Origin: Rhizoctonia solani
Taxonomy: Eukaryota; Basidiomycota; Agaricomycetes; Cantharellales; Ceratobasidiaceae
Direction of reading: 5' to 3'
NCBI RefSeq assembly: GCF_016906535.1
Contig: NC_057375.1
Coordinates: forward strand, 806,001-870,000
DNA length: 64,000 nucleotides
Shown here: in pieces, positions 48,257 through 58,884 of the stretch
Position numbering within the stretch: position 1 is the stretch's first letter
Layout of the letters: each line of letters starts with the position of its first letter
Program-made: the position numbers and the translations under genes
The notes under the pieces: model-generated
Database searches by the model: none
Seen by the model: only the letters and a program-made list of their open reading frames with translations
What the model was told of the DNA's origin: nothing

Positions 48257-49729
48257 CTACTCCCCTGCAGCCACTGCAATGGTAGGGGCGATTGGCTCCA
48301 TTGGTTCCACTTCCTTAACACCAGTTGACCTTTTGTTGGTAGAGATAATAGGGGCCATGAGATTGACAATTCTAGTCTCTTTCACCTTCTCGAAATCTGC
48401 GCCGAAATATCCTATTCTCGGACGGTAAATGATAGGTAGCCAAAATAGAAGCCAAAATAAAGACTCACGAGGTGACATCAGGGACCAGCTAATATTGGCC
48501 TGTATGCAATGCTCGATACCTTGGATGTATTTCGCAACCTGATGGTCGATCTCCGGGCCAAAAGACGGGAGCAACGCCTTGGCATCAATATATTCTTTGA
48601 CTCGCTTCTGAATCATTCTTTCAACAAAATCGACTGCGGCCTGTAAATCGACCTGTTTGTTCCACATGATGACAAACAGAATATTATGAGTATATCCCTT
48701 GGCTTGTTCAAGCTGAGCGCGCTCGATATTAGTTCCTCTATAGAGTGAGAATCCTATAATAATACTAACCGAGAACGAATAAATGTCGTTCGACCAAGTT
48801 AAAATTTGATTCCCTGCTAGAGCCAGCTCCGAAACAATCGGGTCTTCGTGCACCTTGTTTGGGAGCTCTATCTCATGAGCATATTCAAGTGCGGCTATAA
48901 ATAGCATCCTCAATTAGAACGCTGCCAATAATATAAGTAAGACAAGGTACCATATGCCCACTTCACTCCCGAAGACTCAGCGCGCAGATGGATGTACTCA
49001 TCGATAGTGAGCACCTTACCGGCGGCCCGGTTCATAGTATCTTGCAATGCAGCCTGCATGTAGCCTTCTGCACCTTCGACAAAGCGACAGAGAGCTGCGG
49101 GGTTTCCGTTCTCTCGCATGCGGTTGTAAAAGCTGAACAGGATATCTTATGAGCATAGCACACCTATCCGCAGGAAAAAGGCTACCTTTTAAGTGCAGCA
49201 AGGTATTTTAGATTTGGATGAGGAGCATCGGGATTGCGAAGGAATTTCAAAGTTATACCAAAGGCATGCTTCAACGCCTCAATGCTGTCACAGAACTCTC
49301 CATCGTCTGCCATATCGTCATACTAAGTAGGCCCACATGTACATGATGAGGAGACATATAATGTTAGATATAAGAAACTTACAGCCACCAGCCATATGAT
49401 GAAGTCCATGACCGGACGAAGGTGCCCCAAATCAGCATCTGGGTAACAGTATGACGCTAGAAGGCAGTAACGAGCACTGAGAAATTCTTCCCGATGCGGG
49501 CCAGCATGAAGGTCTAAAGCAAGGTCAGTTGCGGGCTACTCTTAGGAGTAGGCTAGGGAAGCACACCATAGTTATCAAACCAAGCAAGAGATCCAGCCTC
49601 GGCCTCTTCGTGGTGGGGGTTGAGTTTGAGTGCAAAAATATCGCGGGTATGGCCAACAGTGTCTGGAATAATAATGCTGGGTGGGAGCAAGCTGCGCTCA
49701 GTCTGGTGTAACGTAGATATGCTTGACAT
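48257..49729 (-). CDS. Class I (sesqui)terpene synthase
   Basis: ATG 49729 opens MSSISTLHQTERSLLPPSII. Exons continue through LKLNPHHEEAEAGSLAWFDN, REEFLSARYCLLASYCYPDA and RPVMDFIIWLVA. The metal-binding YDDMADDGEF (DDxxD) starts the next exon near 49324. The middle has NGNPAALCRFVEGAEGYMQA and HLRAESSGVKWAYG. The second metal motif is NDIYSF-S joined to LEQAKGYTHNIL across a 57-nt intron near 48770-48715, giving the NSE/DTE pattern N-D-x-x-S-x-x-x-E. The C-terminus has RIGYFGADF and a short tail. The enzyme would cyclise farnesyl diphosphate or a related substrate in the cytosol. No P450 or other tailoring gene lies next to it, and the retrotransposon nest begins 0.5 kb upstream. Confidence 0.87.
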
Positions 49730-50229
49730 GATGGCGCGGAACAGTGTGATAGAGTGGTATTATTGCTTAATTGGTGTTTACAAAACTAATTATGTCCTTT
49801 ATATAGCAAAATCCAAGCGTCTAAATGTAACACTACACTAGAGAGTAGAGTCATGTGAGCCTTACAAGATGAGCAACAGGGGGACGAGCGATCAGGGTGC
49901 TTGAATTTCAAGTTTGTCCTTGTGACATCATTGGGAAGAGCATCAGGTAGTGTCCAATCTCAAGAGCTGAGCATGACGTGTTCATATCACGACGTGCATT
50001 GCAGTTATTTGTAGATCAATCTGAAATCAGGTATTAGACACTTGGTTGCTTGAGTACAGATTACACGTGGTTCGGTGATCACCTATTCCATACAATCGGG
50101 ACTGTTGACTAGTACAGTAGATTTTCGTTCTATGCTCGTTGATGAGCTCAAATCAAGGCGACTGAGACCGGGATCCCAGTCATCCTATTGGTCAAACGGT
50201 GATAAACCCCCTCAAAAACACCGTGTACC
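49730..50229. other. Terpene synthase upstream region
   Basis: This is AT-rich non-coding DNA between the synthase start and the G-rich repeat. It is the presumed promoter. Confidence 0.45.
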
Positions 50230-50530
50230 CAAAAGGTACGGAGAGTTCGACCCCGGGGGTCGGACACTAGGAAAAATCGGACCCCGGCGCCGAGGGGTTA
50301 TTTCGACTGGGATTCGGGTTTTTGAATCTGAACCCCCTCGAGGGCTGGACGTCTGTAATCCCCAGGGGTCGGAATTTCTCGAGGGGTCAGATTTCTGCTC
50401 GGGGGTCGGGTTCTTGGATTTGTTAGGGGTCGGACATTTTTGAAGGGGCCGGATTTGTGGCCGGGGGTCGGATTTACATTGTTCGTCGGGGGTCGGGCTT
50501 ATTTGAGGGGTTCGGATTTCCAGGCAATTG
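50230..50530 (+). repeat. Degenerate G-rich tandem repeat
   Basis: About eleven copies of a motif close to GGGGGTCGGATTT are spaced 20-35 nt apart on the plus strand. Examples are CGGGGGTCGG, CAGGGGTCGG, TAGGGGTCGG and CCGGGGGTCGG. Units have drifted, and both strands stay open in one frame as a by-product. The dense G runs could form quadruplexes. Confidence 0.7.
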
Positions 50531-51476
50531 CTCATCCAGCACGTAGCAAGTGTAAACTAGGTCAAAATCATATTAATACCAATTATATACCTCATACAAA
50601 ATCCAAGTGTGCCAAATCCAAACTCCTATCAATGATCCACCAATGCTTGTTGTCTTGAATTTGTCCAATAGCACACTGTATGGTTAGGGCATCAACCACT
50701 TCCCCACTTCCCAACTTTCCCCTGTACCATGTGACACTGTATTTGTAAGCATCTTTAATAACCACTGTTCAACCAAAACCCAAAAGGCTTGGGAGTGCTC
50801 AGGAGCACAATATGGGACTCCCCATATTTGCCAAGGCTCCTTGAGTGCCAGGGAAGCATTAGTCATCTGACATTTGTGCTGTTTTGAGTGGTTGTCTCTC
50901 CTATATGCCTCCAAAAAAAGATAATTGGTTGCTGACTAACAGCAGTATGGCACCCAGGTGTCCTAGCACTGGGAGGAGAGCCCCATCTTGGATACCATTA
51001 GATGCGCCCCAGATGTATCCAATTGCATGTCTTGATACATCTGGACATCATGTGCCATCTTGCATACATCTTGAACACTTGCAGATGGACCTCAAATGTA
51101 ATAAAGTGGACCATGTAAATGGAATAAAATATCATACCCCCCTAAGCTTGCCAGCTACTGCCACAAGACCTTAGGATGCTTTTTACATGGCCAATTCATG
51201 AATACCTTTGACCTGAGAAATGGTATGAATTTATTGCTCCTAGTCTATGTCTTATTGGTGCTCTTTGTTAGCCTGCCAATTATACTAAACTTTGCAAATG
51301 TTGTTGCAAAGTGAAGTGTGCATGGACCCCTGAGGGGTTTAAGATGCCAAAATATTCAGCATGGCACCAGCACCAATTATGCAAACAATGTTATTGGTCT
51401 CAGAAAAAATGGCTAGCAAGGCAGGTCATACTACTGCCAGTAGTTCCAAAATTGAGAGTAGAGGGCTCAAGACTGG
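50531..51476. other. CpG-poor, transposon-like DNA without genes
   Basis: The sequence has almost no CG dinucleotides and no open frame above about 96 codons. This matches old, decayed repeat DNA. I cannot assign it to an element. Confidence 0.5.
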
Positions 51477-52036
51477 TGTTGTACACCAACTGTAAGGTTG
51501 GGTACTTGCTGATGGCAGGTGCTTAAGGCTGTACTAAACAGGGTAAATCTACTAACAAGGCTAACTACTGTATCTAGGTTGCTTAAGGCAACAACTAACT
51601 AACTACTGGCAATGGTGGGGGGCCTTAGGCCAATGAGGTATGGTGTAACTACTGGTGCAGTGTGAGTAAGCTACTTCTGATGTCCCAGCTACTTAGCTGG
51701 CTTCTGGGGACCTGTCTGTGATGAAAGACAAGGTAAAATTGACTTGGGGTCTCCAAGCAATTTTCCTGCTGTATATATAACAAGGTGAGCTATCTACATG
51801 TGGTCTGTGCTTGTGAGAAAAGAAGTGTACATGTGAAAAGAGAAGCATGCTGCAGGCTGCACAGAAGTGTGGATCCACAATAAGCACCCTTGGCATGGCA
51901 TCTTGGCATGGCATCTTGGCATAATAAGCACCAAGGTCATGTGATCAAAAAACAAAAGATATAGTGTTTGTAAAAAAAACTAAAAATAAGAGAAAAATTG
52001 TGCAGTCCTGATGGTATATGTTAAGAGAGTGTAACA
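51477..52036 (+). mobile_element. Solo LTR, family 2, copy 1 (560 bp)
   Basis: It begins TGTTGTACACCAACTG and ends AGAGTGTAACA. It is flanked by the perfect 5-bp duplication ACTGG (51472-51476 and 52037-52041). It aligns end to end with the copy at 59809-60365. Most differences are CG in the other copy against TG or CA here, so this is the older, decayed copy. No internal region is present. Confidence 0.9.
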
Positions 52037-52475
52037 ACTGGGTGAGTGTTTATGACAAGACAAAGGGGTTCCAAATGTACTACTAATGAGTATGTTCTGA
52101 CAATTAGCTATTATTATTACAGGTTCCCAATCTTATTGCACCATTGATTTGAAGGTTGTATATGTGGCTCTTGTTGTAGACACACATATACCAAGGGATT
52201 TATTCCCTATTTTCTTGAATTTAAACAAAGACATACAAAGGTCATTTTCAATCATGTGACTTTGGTGCTTATATCATACACTAAGCGCCAAGCCATGTCC
52301 CCATCTGTGTTTACTCAGCACATGTAGCCACCTCCACTTGATGACATCATTATGACATGTCAGTGGCATGTATGCATGAGTAAGGCCACAGTCAGAGTGG
52401 GGTCCTTATTGGATTAGGTATTGGATACATATATTTGTAATTAGCTTGCACCTTGTAATATATAAGGAGGCCAAC

Positions 52476-53043
52476 TGTCCTAGATGTCCTTAAGGGTTGT
52501 CTAGGTAGCAGGCGCTTGTGGCTGTATGGACTGAGTGGGCCGCTTAAGGCGGTGAAGGGGCTACCTACAACAACTAACTATCTAAGTACAACAACCAAGG
52601 TCCTAGTGACAATGGCAAGCTATGTATCTATGATGAGAAAGTTGCTTAAGGCAACAAGTACAGGTAATGACTTAGTAGTTACTGGCCTAAGGCCTTGTAC
52701 AAGCTAGAGATGCAACAAGAGGTAATCAACCTGGGTGTTACCATGGTTGGTTGGCCTCCTTATATATTATAGAGCTACCTAATTACAAATACAACTATGT
52801 GCAATACTGTATCAAATAAGAACCCCAATCTGCAGTTGGCCTTACTCATGCATACGTGTCATAGTGATGTCATCAGGTGGAGGTGGCTACGCGTGCTGAG
52901 GTAAGCGCGGATGGGGACGTGGCTTGGCGCTTAGCGTATGATATAAGCGCCAAAGTCACGTGATTGAAAATGTTGTCCAATTGTCTTTGTTTAAAATCAA
53001 GAAAATGGGAATAAATTCCCTGGTATCAAGTGTGTCTACAACA
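52476..53043 (-). repeat. 3' LTR of the gypsy element
   Basis: 568 bp, beginning TGTTGTAGACAC and ending CTAGGACA in element orientation. It is the downstream LTR because pol runs into it from the right. Confidence 0.93.
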
Positions 53044-56000
53044 CTGCCCCCCTCTAAGGGCCTTGGCAGCGCCAAGGGCCTTTTTTTTCATGTCTTTTTC
53101 GTATTTTTGTAAAAAATTTTCGGCATTTTTTAAGTTTTCTTGGGGTTCCCACGTGTTTTCCTTGGATCCGTACCCCTTCCATTTGACTTGGAAAAACCAT
53201 TTCCCATTCCTCTCTTTGGCATCAGTGATCCCTTCCACCTTGTATTCTTCTTCTCTGTCCACAGTGACTGGTGAAGGGCAATTCTCAAAGGCGCGCTTCT
53301 TATCCCTTTTGACCTTAGATAGGAGTCCTACATAGAACACGTTGTGGATCCGCATTGTTGGGGGAAGTTCTAGGCAGTAAGCCTGGTCAGAGATTTTCTC
53401 AATAACCTTGAATGGCCCTAGGCATTGTTCCGTTAGCTTGGGACTCAAGGTTTTGAGGTTGACATTTTTGGCGTCTAGCCAAGCTTCTTCTCCAATCTCA
53501 AACTCTGTTGGGCTTCCACTTTCTCTGGCCATCATTTGTTGTTTAGATTGCCAGAGTGCCAATTCTACTTCCTTCCATTGAGCCTCCATTGTCTGGGCAA
53601 GATCGTCCGCTTCTGGCACGTCCGTTGGTACATTCAATGGAGTTAAGGTGGGTTCCCATCCATACAAGGCCTTGAAAGGGGTCTTGCCCGTGCTGCTATG
53701 TACGGCATTGTTGTACGCAAACTCTGCCATTGGAAGCCATCTGGTCCAGTCCCTTTGATTTACCCCTGAGTAAGCCCTGAGGAAGTGTTCAATAGAGGGA
53801 TTGACGCGTTCCGTTTGTCCGTCACTCTGGGGATGATAGGCGGAGGAGAAGTGTGGGTCAATGCCAAGGCGTTTATACAGGGCCCTTAAGAACTTGTTGT
53901 TGAAGACTCTTCCTCTGTCGGATATAGTCTTTTCCGGCATGCCATGGCGCTTCCATACATTTTCCAGGAATAGTTCTGCTAACTTGGGTGCCTTGAGTTT
54001 CTTGGAGCATTTTACAAATATCCCGTACTTTGTGAAGCTGTCAACAATTACCAGGATTGAGTTGTTGCTCCCTTCCTTTGGTAGGTCTACTATCATGTCA
54101 TAAGACACGTGCTGCCAGGGTCTAACAGGGACTTCAAGGGGCTGAGGGGGGATAGACACGTATTTAGGTTTCCTGATCCGTTGGCATATCTCGCAGGAAT
54201 CCACATGCCAGTATGTATCAGCACAGATACCGGGCCAGTAGTAGCTCCTTGATACCAACTCTAGAGTATGCTGTCTTCCTGGATGTCCTGCCAAGGGGCT
54301 GTCATGAAATATGCGCAGTAGATCTGTCCTTAACGTCCCAACGTCAGGGACCACAATCCGTCCTTGGTAGAAGAGTAGGCCAGCCTCCATTTCATAATCC
54401 TTAAATGCGCGTTTGATGGAAGGGGGCGCCTTGGATTTGTTCTGCAGGAATTGGAGGATTTCCTCCAGGGACTCGTCTTGATCTAGGGATGACTCAATCT
54501 GTTGTTGCAACTCCTTCTCTGGTGTAACTAAGGCAATATTGGCAAACACCGGGTCTGGTAACATGGACTGGGGTTCTGGTGGGATATCCGCATGATCTGC
54601 TTGTCATGACAAGGCATCTGGCTTTCCTGATTGTTTTCCGGGCCTGTACACAATTTGGAAGTTATAACCGGCTAGTAGTAGGTGCCATCTGGCATGGCGG
54701 CGGTTGAACATTTGGGATTCCTTCCAATATTCCAAGTTCCGGTGATTGGTGAAGACCGTGATTGGGTGAGCTGTTCCTTCCAAGAAGATACGCCAATACT
54801 CAAAGGAGCGGATGATTGCAAGAAGCTCCTTGTTGTGGGTGTCATAGTTCTGCTCTGCCCCTTTGAATGATTCCAACAGAAACCCAAGAGGGTGTAGGCG
54901 ACTGTCTTCCTGTCGTTGGCTGAGTATGGAACCCAAGGCCGCGCCAGATGCATCTGTTTCCAGGAAGTATGGTTTAGTTGGGTCAGCGTGACAGAGGACC
55001 GGAGCGTTGGTGATGGCGTCCTTCAGCCCCTGAAAGGCTTCCTGTTCCTTGGTATCCCATTTCCAGATTGTATCCTTCTTAACCAGATTGTGCAATGGTC
55101 TGGCCAGGTGACTAAAGTTGGCAACAAACCAATGGAGGAAGTTGGCAAATCCCAGGAATGATTGGACTTCCTTTACCTTGGTGGGTACCGGCCATTCTTG
55201 TACTGCCTGGATTTTGAGCTTATCCAGACTGAACCCCTTATCCAAGACAATGATCCCCAGGTATTCTACCAAGGTGACGTGGAATGTACATTTTGATGCC
55301 TTACAAAACAGCTGGTTGTCCATTAACCGTTTCAGGACCTCATGAACATGTTGTGCGTGAGATGCATCATCCTTGGAGTAGATTAGGATGTCATCAAGGT
55401 AAATGATGACGCATACATCCAATAAGTCTTTGAACAGTTCATTCTTGAAGTGTTGGAAGGCGGCAGGGGCGTTTGTCAGGCCAAAGGTCATGACCAGAGA
55501 CTCATATAGCCCGTACTTGGTGCGGAAGGCGGTCTTCCACTTGTCCCCTTCTTTAACACGGACATTGTTGTATCCCCATTGTAAGTCCAATTTAGTGAAG
55601 ACCTTGGCGCCACGGAGCTGGGCCATTAGGTCATCAGGATGGGGGAGTGGGTAAACGTTCTTTTGGGTCCGGTTGTTGAGGCAACGGTAGTCAACAACCA
55701 AGCGGCGGGAACCATCCTTCTTAGGGACAAACATGACAGGGGAGCTGATTGAGGATTTGCTGGGACGGATCTTCCCAGCTTTTAATTTGTCCCTGAGCCA
55801 GTCCTTGAGTGTGATAGACTTGGCGTCAGTCATGCTGTAAAGAGGCAAGTTGAGGGGTCCCTCTTCTGTGAGTTCAATACCAATATCATAGTGCCTGTGG
55901 GGAGGAAGCTTATTGAATTCTTCTTCTCCAAATACCTTGGCATATTGATGGTACTTGGAGGGTACTCCTTCTAAGGGATTTGGGTCAGCTTCTTCCTCCT

Positions 56001-56474
56001 TGGCAATGGCCACGTGTTCCGGCAGGTTGTGAGGGAAGGAGAGAGTTTGTAAGCTCCAGTCAATTTTGGGGTTGTGCGTTTCCAACCATTTGATCCCTAA
56101 GATGGCAGCATGTGTCCCGGTGTTGCAAATCAGGAAGGTTTCCGTCATGCGCTTGCCATCAATGAGGAAGGTTAGATGAGCCTTCTTCCAAATCTTTCCA
56201 GCCTGGGGGTTTGACCCATCAAGCATAGTAACGGTGCAGGGAGTTGGGAGGTCTATGAGAGGTAGGCGTAATGCCTTGGCGGTACAGGGGTGGAGAAATG
56301 ACAATGTGGCGCCTGAGTCTATCAGGACTTCTAAATGTTCCGCTTGCTTCTCTGGTTTAATTGAAATTGTGAAGAGGGGAGAGATTCTATTGTTACTATC
56401 AGATATATTACAAATTTTGATAAGCCCAGAGTCCTTGGGGTCCTTGCGCGTGGCAGCAGGTACCCTTACTCTTT
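53026..56474 (-). pseudogene. pol polyprotein (PR-RT-RNaseH-IN-chromodomain) with one internal stop
   Basis: The frame is open from the gag end through protease (LIDSGAT near 56320), reverse transcriptase (YLDDILIYSKD near 55390) and RNase H (FLETDASGAALGSILSQ near 54940). It meets TGA at 54604-54606 after KPDALS, then runs open again through integrase. The integrase has HPGRQHTLELV with CEIC (zinc site), and the DDE residues in YDMIVDLP, ISDRGRVF and SDGQTERV. A chromodomain follows (YKVEGITDAKERNGKWFFQV, KWKGYGSKENTWEP). The frame ends at 53026, 18 nt inside the LTR, after passing through the polypurine tract. The TGA is the only break seen; it could reflect a C-to-T change in an Arg codon. 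It is inactive as read unless the stop is bypassed or is a sequencing error. Confidence 0.9.
53044..53055 (-). promoter_or_regulatory. Polypurine tract
   Basis: AGAGGGGGGCAG on the minus strand directly abuts the 3' LTR (TGTTGT). It is the expected plus-strand DNA primer site and is translated as part of pol. Confidence 0.8.
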
Positions 56475-57761
56475 TCCCAATTGGTACTTGGAGTCTTTGC
56501 CAATTTTGGCGGTTTCCTTAGCCTTCCCCTTGTCCTCAATAGGGGTGGCTTTCCAGCCCGTGCGGCATTCCGCAAACTTGTGGCCCATTTTTCTGCATTT
56601 GATACAGGCGCCAGCGGCGCGGCGGCGGTTTTGCTCTTCCTCCAATACAAAGTTGGGGTTGTTGGAGAGCTTCCTTGATCCGGTAGTTGGCTGACTGGTA
56701 CTTGTCCCCCTTGCGGGGTTGGATGGTTTGCTAGGCTTACTGTCCCTTGGCGGGTGGCTAGCACGCTCTTTGCGGAGAGCATTGTCAATGACAAGTGCTG
56801 CATTTTGCAGCTCAAGGAGTGTACAAGGGCGGTGCTTGCGGGTTGCTATCTGTTGGCTGACCTCCCAGTGGAGGCCTTGGGCAAACTGACCTCGGAGGGC
56901 CGCGTCATTCCAGTCCAGTTCCATAGCTAAGGTCCTGAACTTTGTGATGTAGTCTGCGCATGTGCTGGACTGGGTGAGGGTGGTGATTTTCTGCTCGGCG
57001 GCCCTTGTGGCATCAGGGTTGCCAAATGCTGCCAGGAATTCCAATTTAAATCCCTCAACGGTTTGGATGATAGCTTGGTGTGATCCAAGCTGGTCAAGGT
57101 GTGGGTGGGCCCAAGCTCCGGCAGAGTCCTTCATGTTCATCAAGAGGAAGGAGAGGACCTCTTGATTGGTGGGGAACATCCGCAAATTGAGGCGGGTCCA
57201 GGCTAACATCCAAGTCAGCCATTGCTTGGCTTTGCTCCCTATTTTGCCTGTGTAGGCATCGGGGTGGTCAACCTTGACTGGAGCGGGATAGGCGGCAACT
57301 GGAGCCGGAGGTGGAGGGGCAGTTGTCCCAATTGGGGATTGGAGACGCGGAGATGGAGGGGGAGATGGGACTTGCGGGGGAGCAACTCTTCTTGGGGTTG
57401 GCTGAGCCAAACTGGGGAGGACCTTGGGTGCTTCTGACCAGAAGGGGACCCCACTAGCCAATCCAATAGGCTTGGCTTTTGGTAAGGGGCATGGCGTTTC
57501 TTCCACAACCTTGGCTTGGGGTCCTTTGGGTGTGCAGGGACCATGGGATTGAAGGGACCTAAGCCCATCCTTGACAACATCAACGGTTTGAGAGATGTTT
57601 TTGACGTTTGTCTGGGTCTTGATTCCAGCTTCCTTAATTTTGGCAATTTCTTGCTCAAGGCGTTTGACTTGGCCAAGGAGGCCAAGGAGGAGCCGTGTGA
57701 CTTGTTCAAGGGATACCTTGCCATATTCAACAGAGGTGGTTGACAGAAGTGTGGGTTCCAT
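56466..57761 (-). CDS. gag: gag (capsid/nucleocapsid) of the gypsy element
   Basis: A 431-codon frame from ATG 57761. The N-terminal part has a helix (LEQVTRLLLGLLGQVKRLEQ) and a Pro-rich linker. The retrotransposon gag domain follows (SKAKQWLTWMLAWTRLNLRM, then AGAWAHPHLD and FKLEFLAAFGNPDATRAAEQ). The zinc knuckle CIKCRKMGHKFAEC is a perfect CX2CX4HX4C near residue 385. The frame is intact. It packages the element's RNA in cytoplasmic particles. Confidence 0.93.
   Translation of the reverse strand: MEPTLLSTTSVEYGKVSLEQVTRLLLGLLGQVKRLEQEIAKIKEAGIKTQTNVKNISQTVDVVKDGLRSLQSHGPCTPKGPQAKVVEETPCPLPKAKPIGLASGVPFWSEAPKVLPSLAQPTPRRVAPPQVPSPPPSPRLQSPIGTTAPPPPAPVAAYPAPVKVDHPDAYTGKIGSKAKQWLTWMLAWTRLNLRMFPTNQEVLSFLLMNMKDSAGAWAHPHLDQLGSHQAIIQTVEGFKLEFLAAFGNPDATRAAEQKITTLTQSSTCADYITKFRTLAMELDWNDAALRGQFAQGLHWEVSQQIATRKHRPCTLLELQNAALVIDNALRKERASHPPRDSKPSKPSNPARGTSTSQPTTGSRKLSNNPNFVLEEEQNRRRAAGACIKCRKMGHKFAECRTGWKATPIEDKGKAKETAKIGKDSKYQLGKE
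56472..56478 (-). promoter_or_regulatory. Candidate -1 frameshift heptamer GGGAAAA
   Basis: In the gag frame the codons read TTG GGA AAA GAG TAA, so the heptamer fits the X-XXY-YYZ rule and lies 3 nt before the gag stop (56466-56468). Moving back one base enters the pol frame, which is open from here to the protease. I did not resolve a downstream pseudoknot. Confidence 0.65.
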
Positions 57762-58316
57762 GTATCCCTGATCAAAGGGGGATTGGGCTCAAGAGGCTGT
57801 CCTGGAGCGGGTAGCCATGGTTGGTTGTGGGTAGGAGCGGCCAGCGTGAGAAGAGGCCCGTGAAGAAGAGCGCGTGGGAGTACGCAAGGTAATGGTGGGC
57901 GATTGGGAGTGATGGGGGCTATGTAGCCAAGGGTGCCTATATCAGGACTTATGGGGTGCTTTATTGTTCTGGCGCTAAGAGTCTGCGTCAACCGCCTAGC
58001 GTTGGACAGTCCCTTCAACTAATCAACAGCCATGAGCGGGCGTGATGTAGAGCGGGCTTTCTGCAAGCGGGTGGATCTGCTGATTGACTCTGCTGACAAA
58101 TGGTGCGGTGACCGGTGGTATGCGGGCAATAGGGATAGCCTGCCTTATAGCAATTTGCTACTACATGGGACCAACAGCTCTTTGATTATTCCAGCTGAAA
58201 GGGGAGTCTGATCACGTGTTTTTGCTTGTGCTAGTACAGGTATCCTTCTTGGGGGTTGAGACTTAGTAGTGGTGGGTGCAGAACGGTTTGCAACCAACGT
58301 AAGGTCAATTACCTAG

Positions 58317-58884
58317 TGTCCTAGACGTCCTTAAGGGTCGTCTAGGTAGCGGGCGCTTGTGGCCATATGGACTGAGTGGGCCGCTTAAGGCGGTGAAGGG
58401 GCTACCTACAACAACTAACTATCTAAGTACAACAACCAAGGTCCTAGTGACAATGGCAAGCTATGTATCTACAATGAGAAAGTTGCTTAAGGCAACAAGT
58501 ACAGGTAATGACTTAGTAGTTACTGGCCTAAGGCCTTGTACAAGCTAGAGATGCAACAAGAGGTAATCAACCTGGGTGTTACCATGGTTAGTTGGCCTCC
58601 TTATATATTATAGAGCTACCTAATTACAAATACAACTATGTGCAATACTGCATCAAATAAGAACCCCAATCTGCAGTTGGCCTTACTCATGCATAGGTGT
58701 CATAGTGATGTCATCAGGTGGAGGTGGCTACGCGTGCTGAGGTAAGCGCGGATGGGGACGTGGCTTGGCGCTTAGCGTATGATACAAGCACCAAAGTCAT
58801 GTGATTGAAAATGTTGTCCAATTGTCTTTGTTTAAAATTGAGAAAATGGGAATAAATTCCCTGGTATCAAGTGTGTCTACAACA
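58317..58884 (-). repeat. 5' LTR of the gypsy element
   Basis: 568 bp, same ends as the 3' LTR. It retains more CG sites at several positions (GACGTCC, GGTCGTC, AGCGGGC) than the 3' LTR, and has lost others. Confidence 0.93.

Larger units (their letters stand above)
52476..58884 (-). mobile_element. Full-length Ty3/gypsy chromovirus (Tf2-like), 6,409 bp
   Basis: Two 568-bp LTRs flank gag and pol on the minus strand. The target duplication CCAAC lies at 52471-52475 and 58885-58889. Domain order is gag with zinc knuckle, protease, reverse transcriptase, RNase H, integrase and a C-terminal chromodomain, which defines a chromovirus. A polypurine tract abuts the 3' LTR. The bases after the 5' LTR (CTAGGTAATTGACC, minus strand) do not start TGG, so no standard tRNA primer site is evident; Tf1/Tf2 relatives self-prime. 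By my hand alignment the LTRs differ at 15 of 568 sites, 14 of them transitions. The pol frame has one stop. Confidence 0.95.

Noticed and set aside
52516..52707. 63-codon open frame present in both LTRs of the gypsy element (also 58357-58548)
   Set aside because: It is conserved only because the LTRs are copies, has no domain, and is broken in older solo LTRs.
58280..58316. tRNA primer-binding site after the 5' LTR
   Set aside because: The sequence does not begin TGG or match a tRNA 3' end that I know. I could not show a convincing self-priming match in the LTR either.
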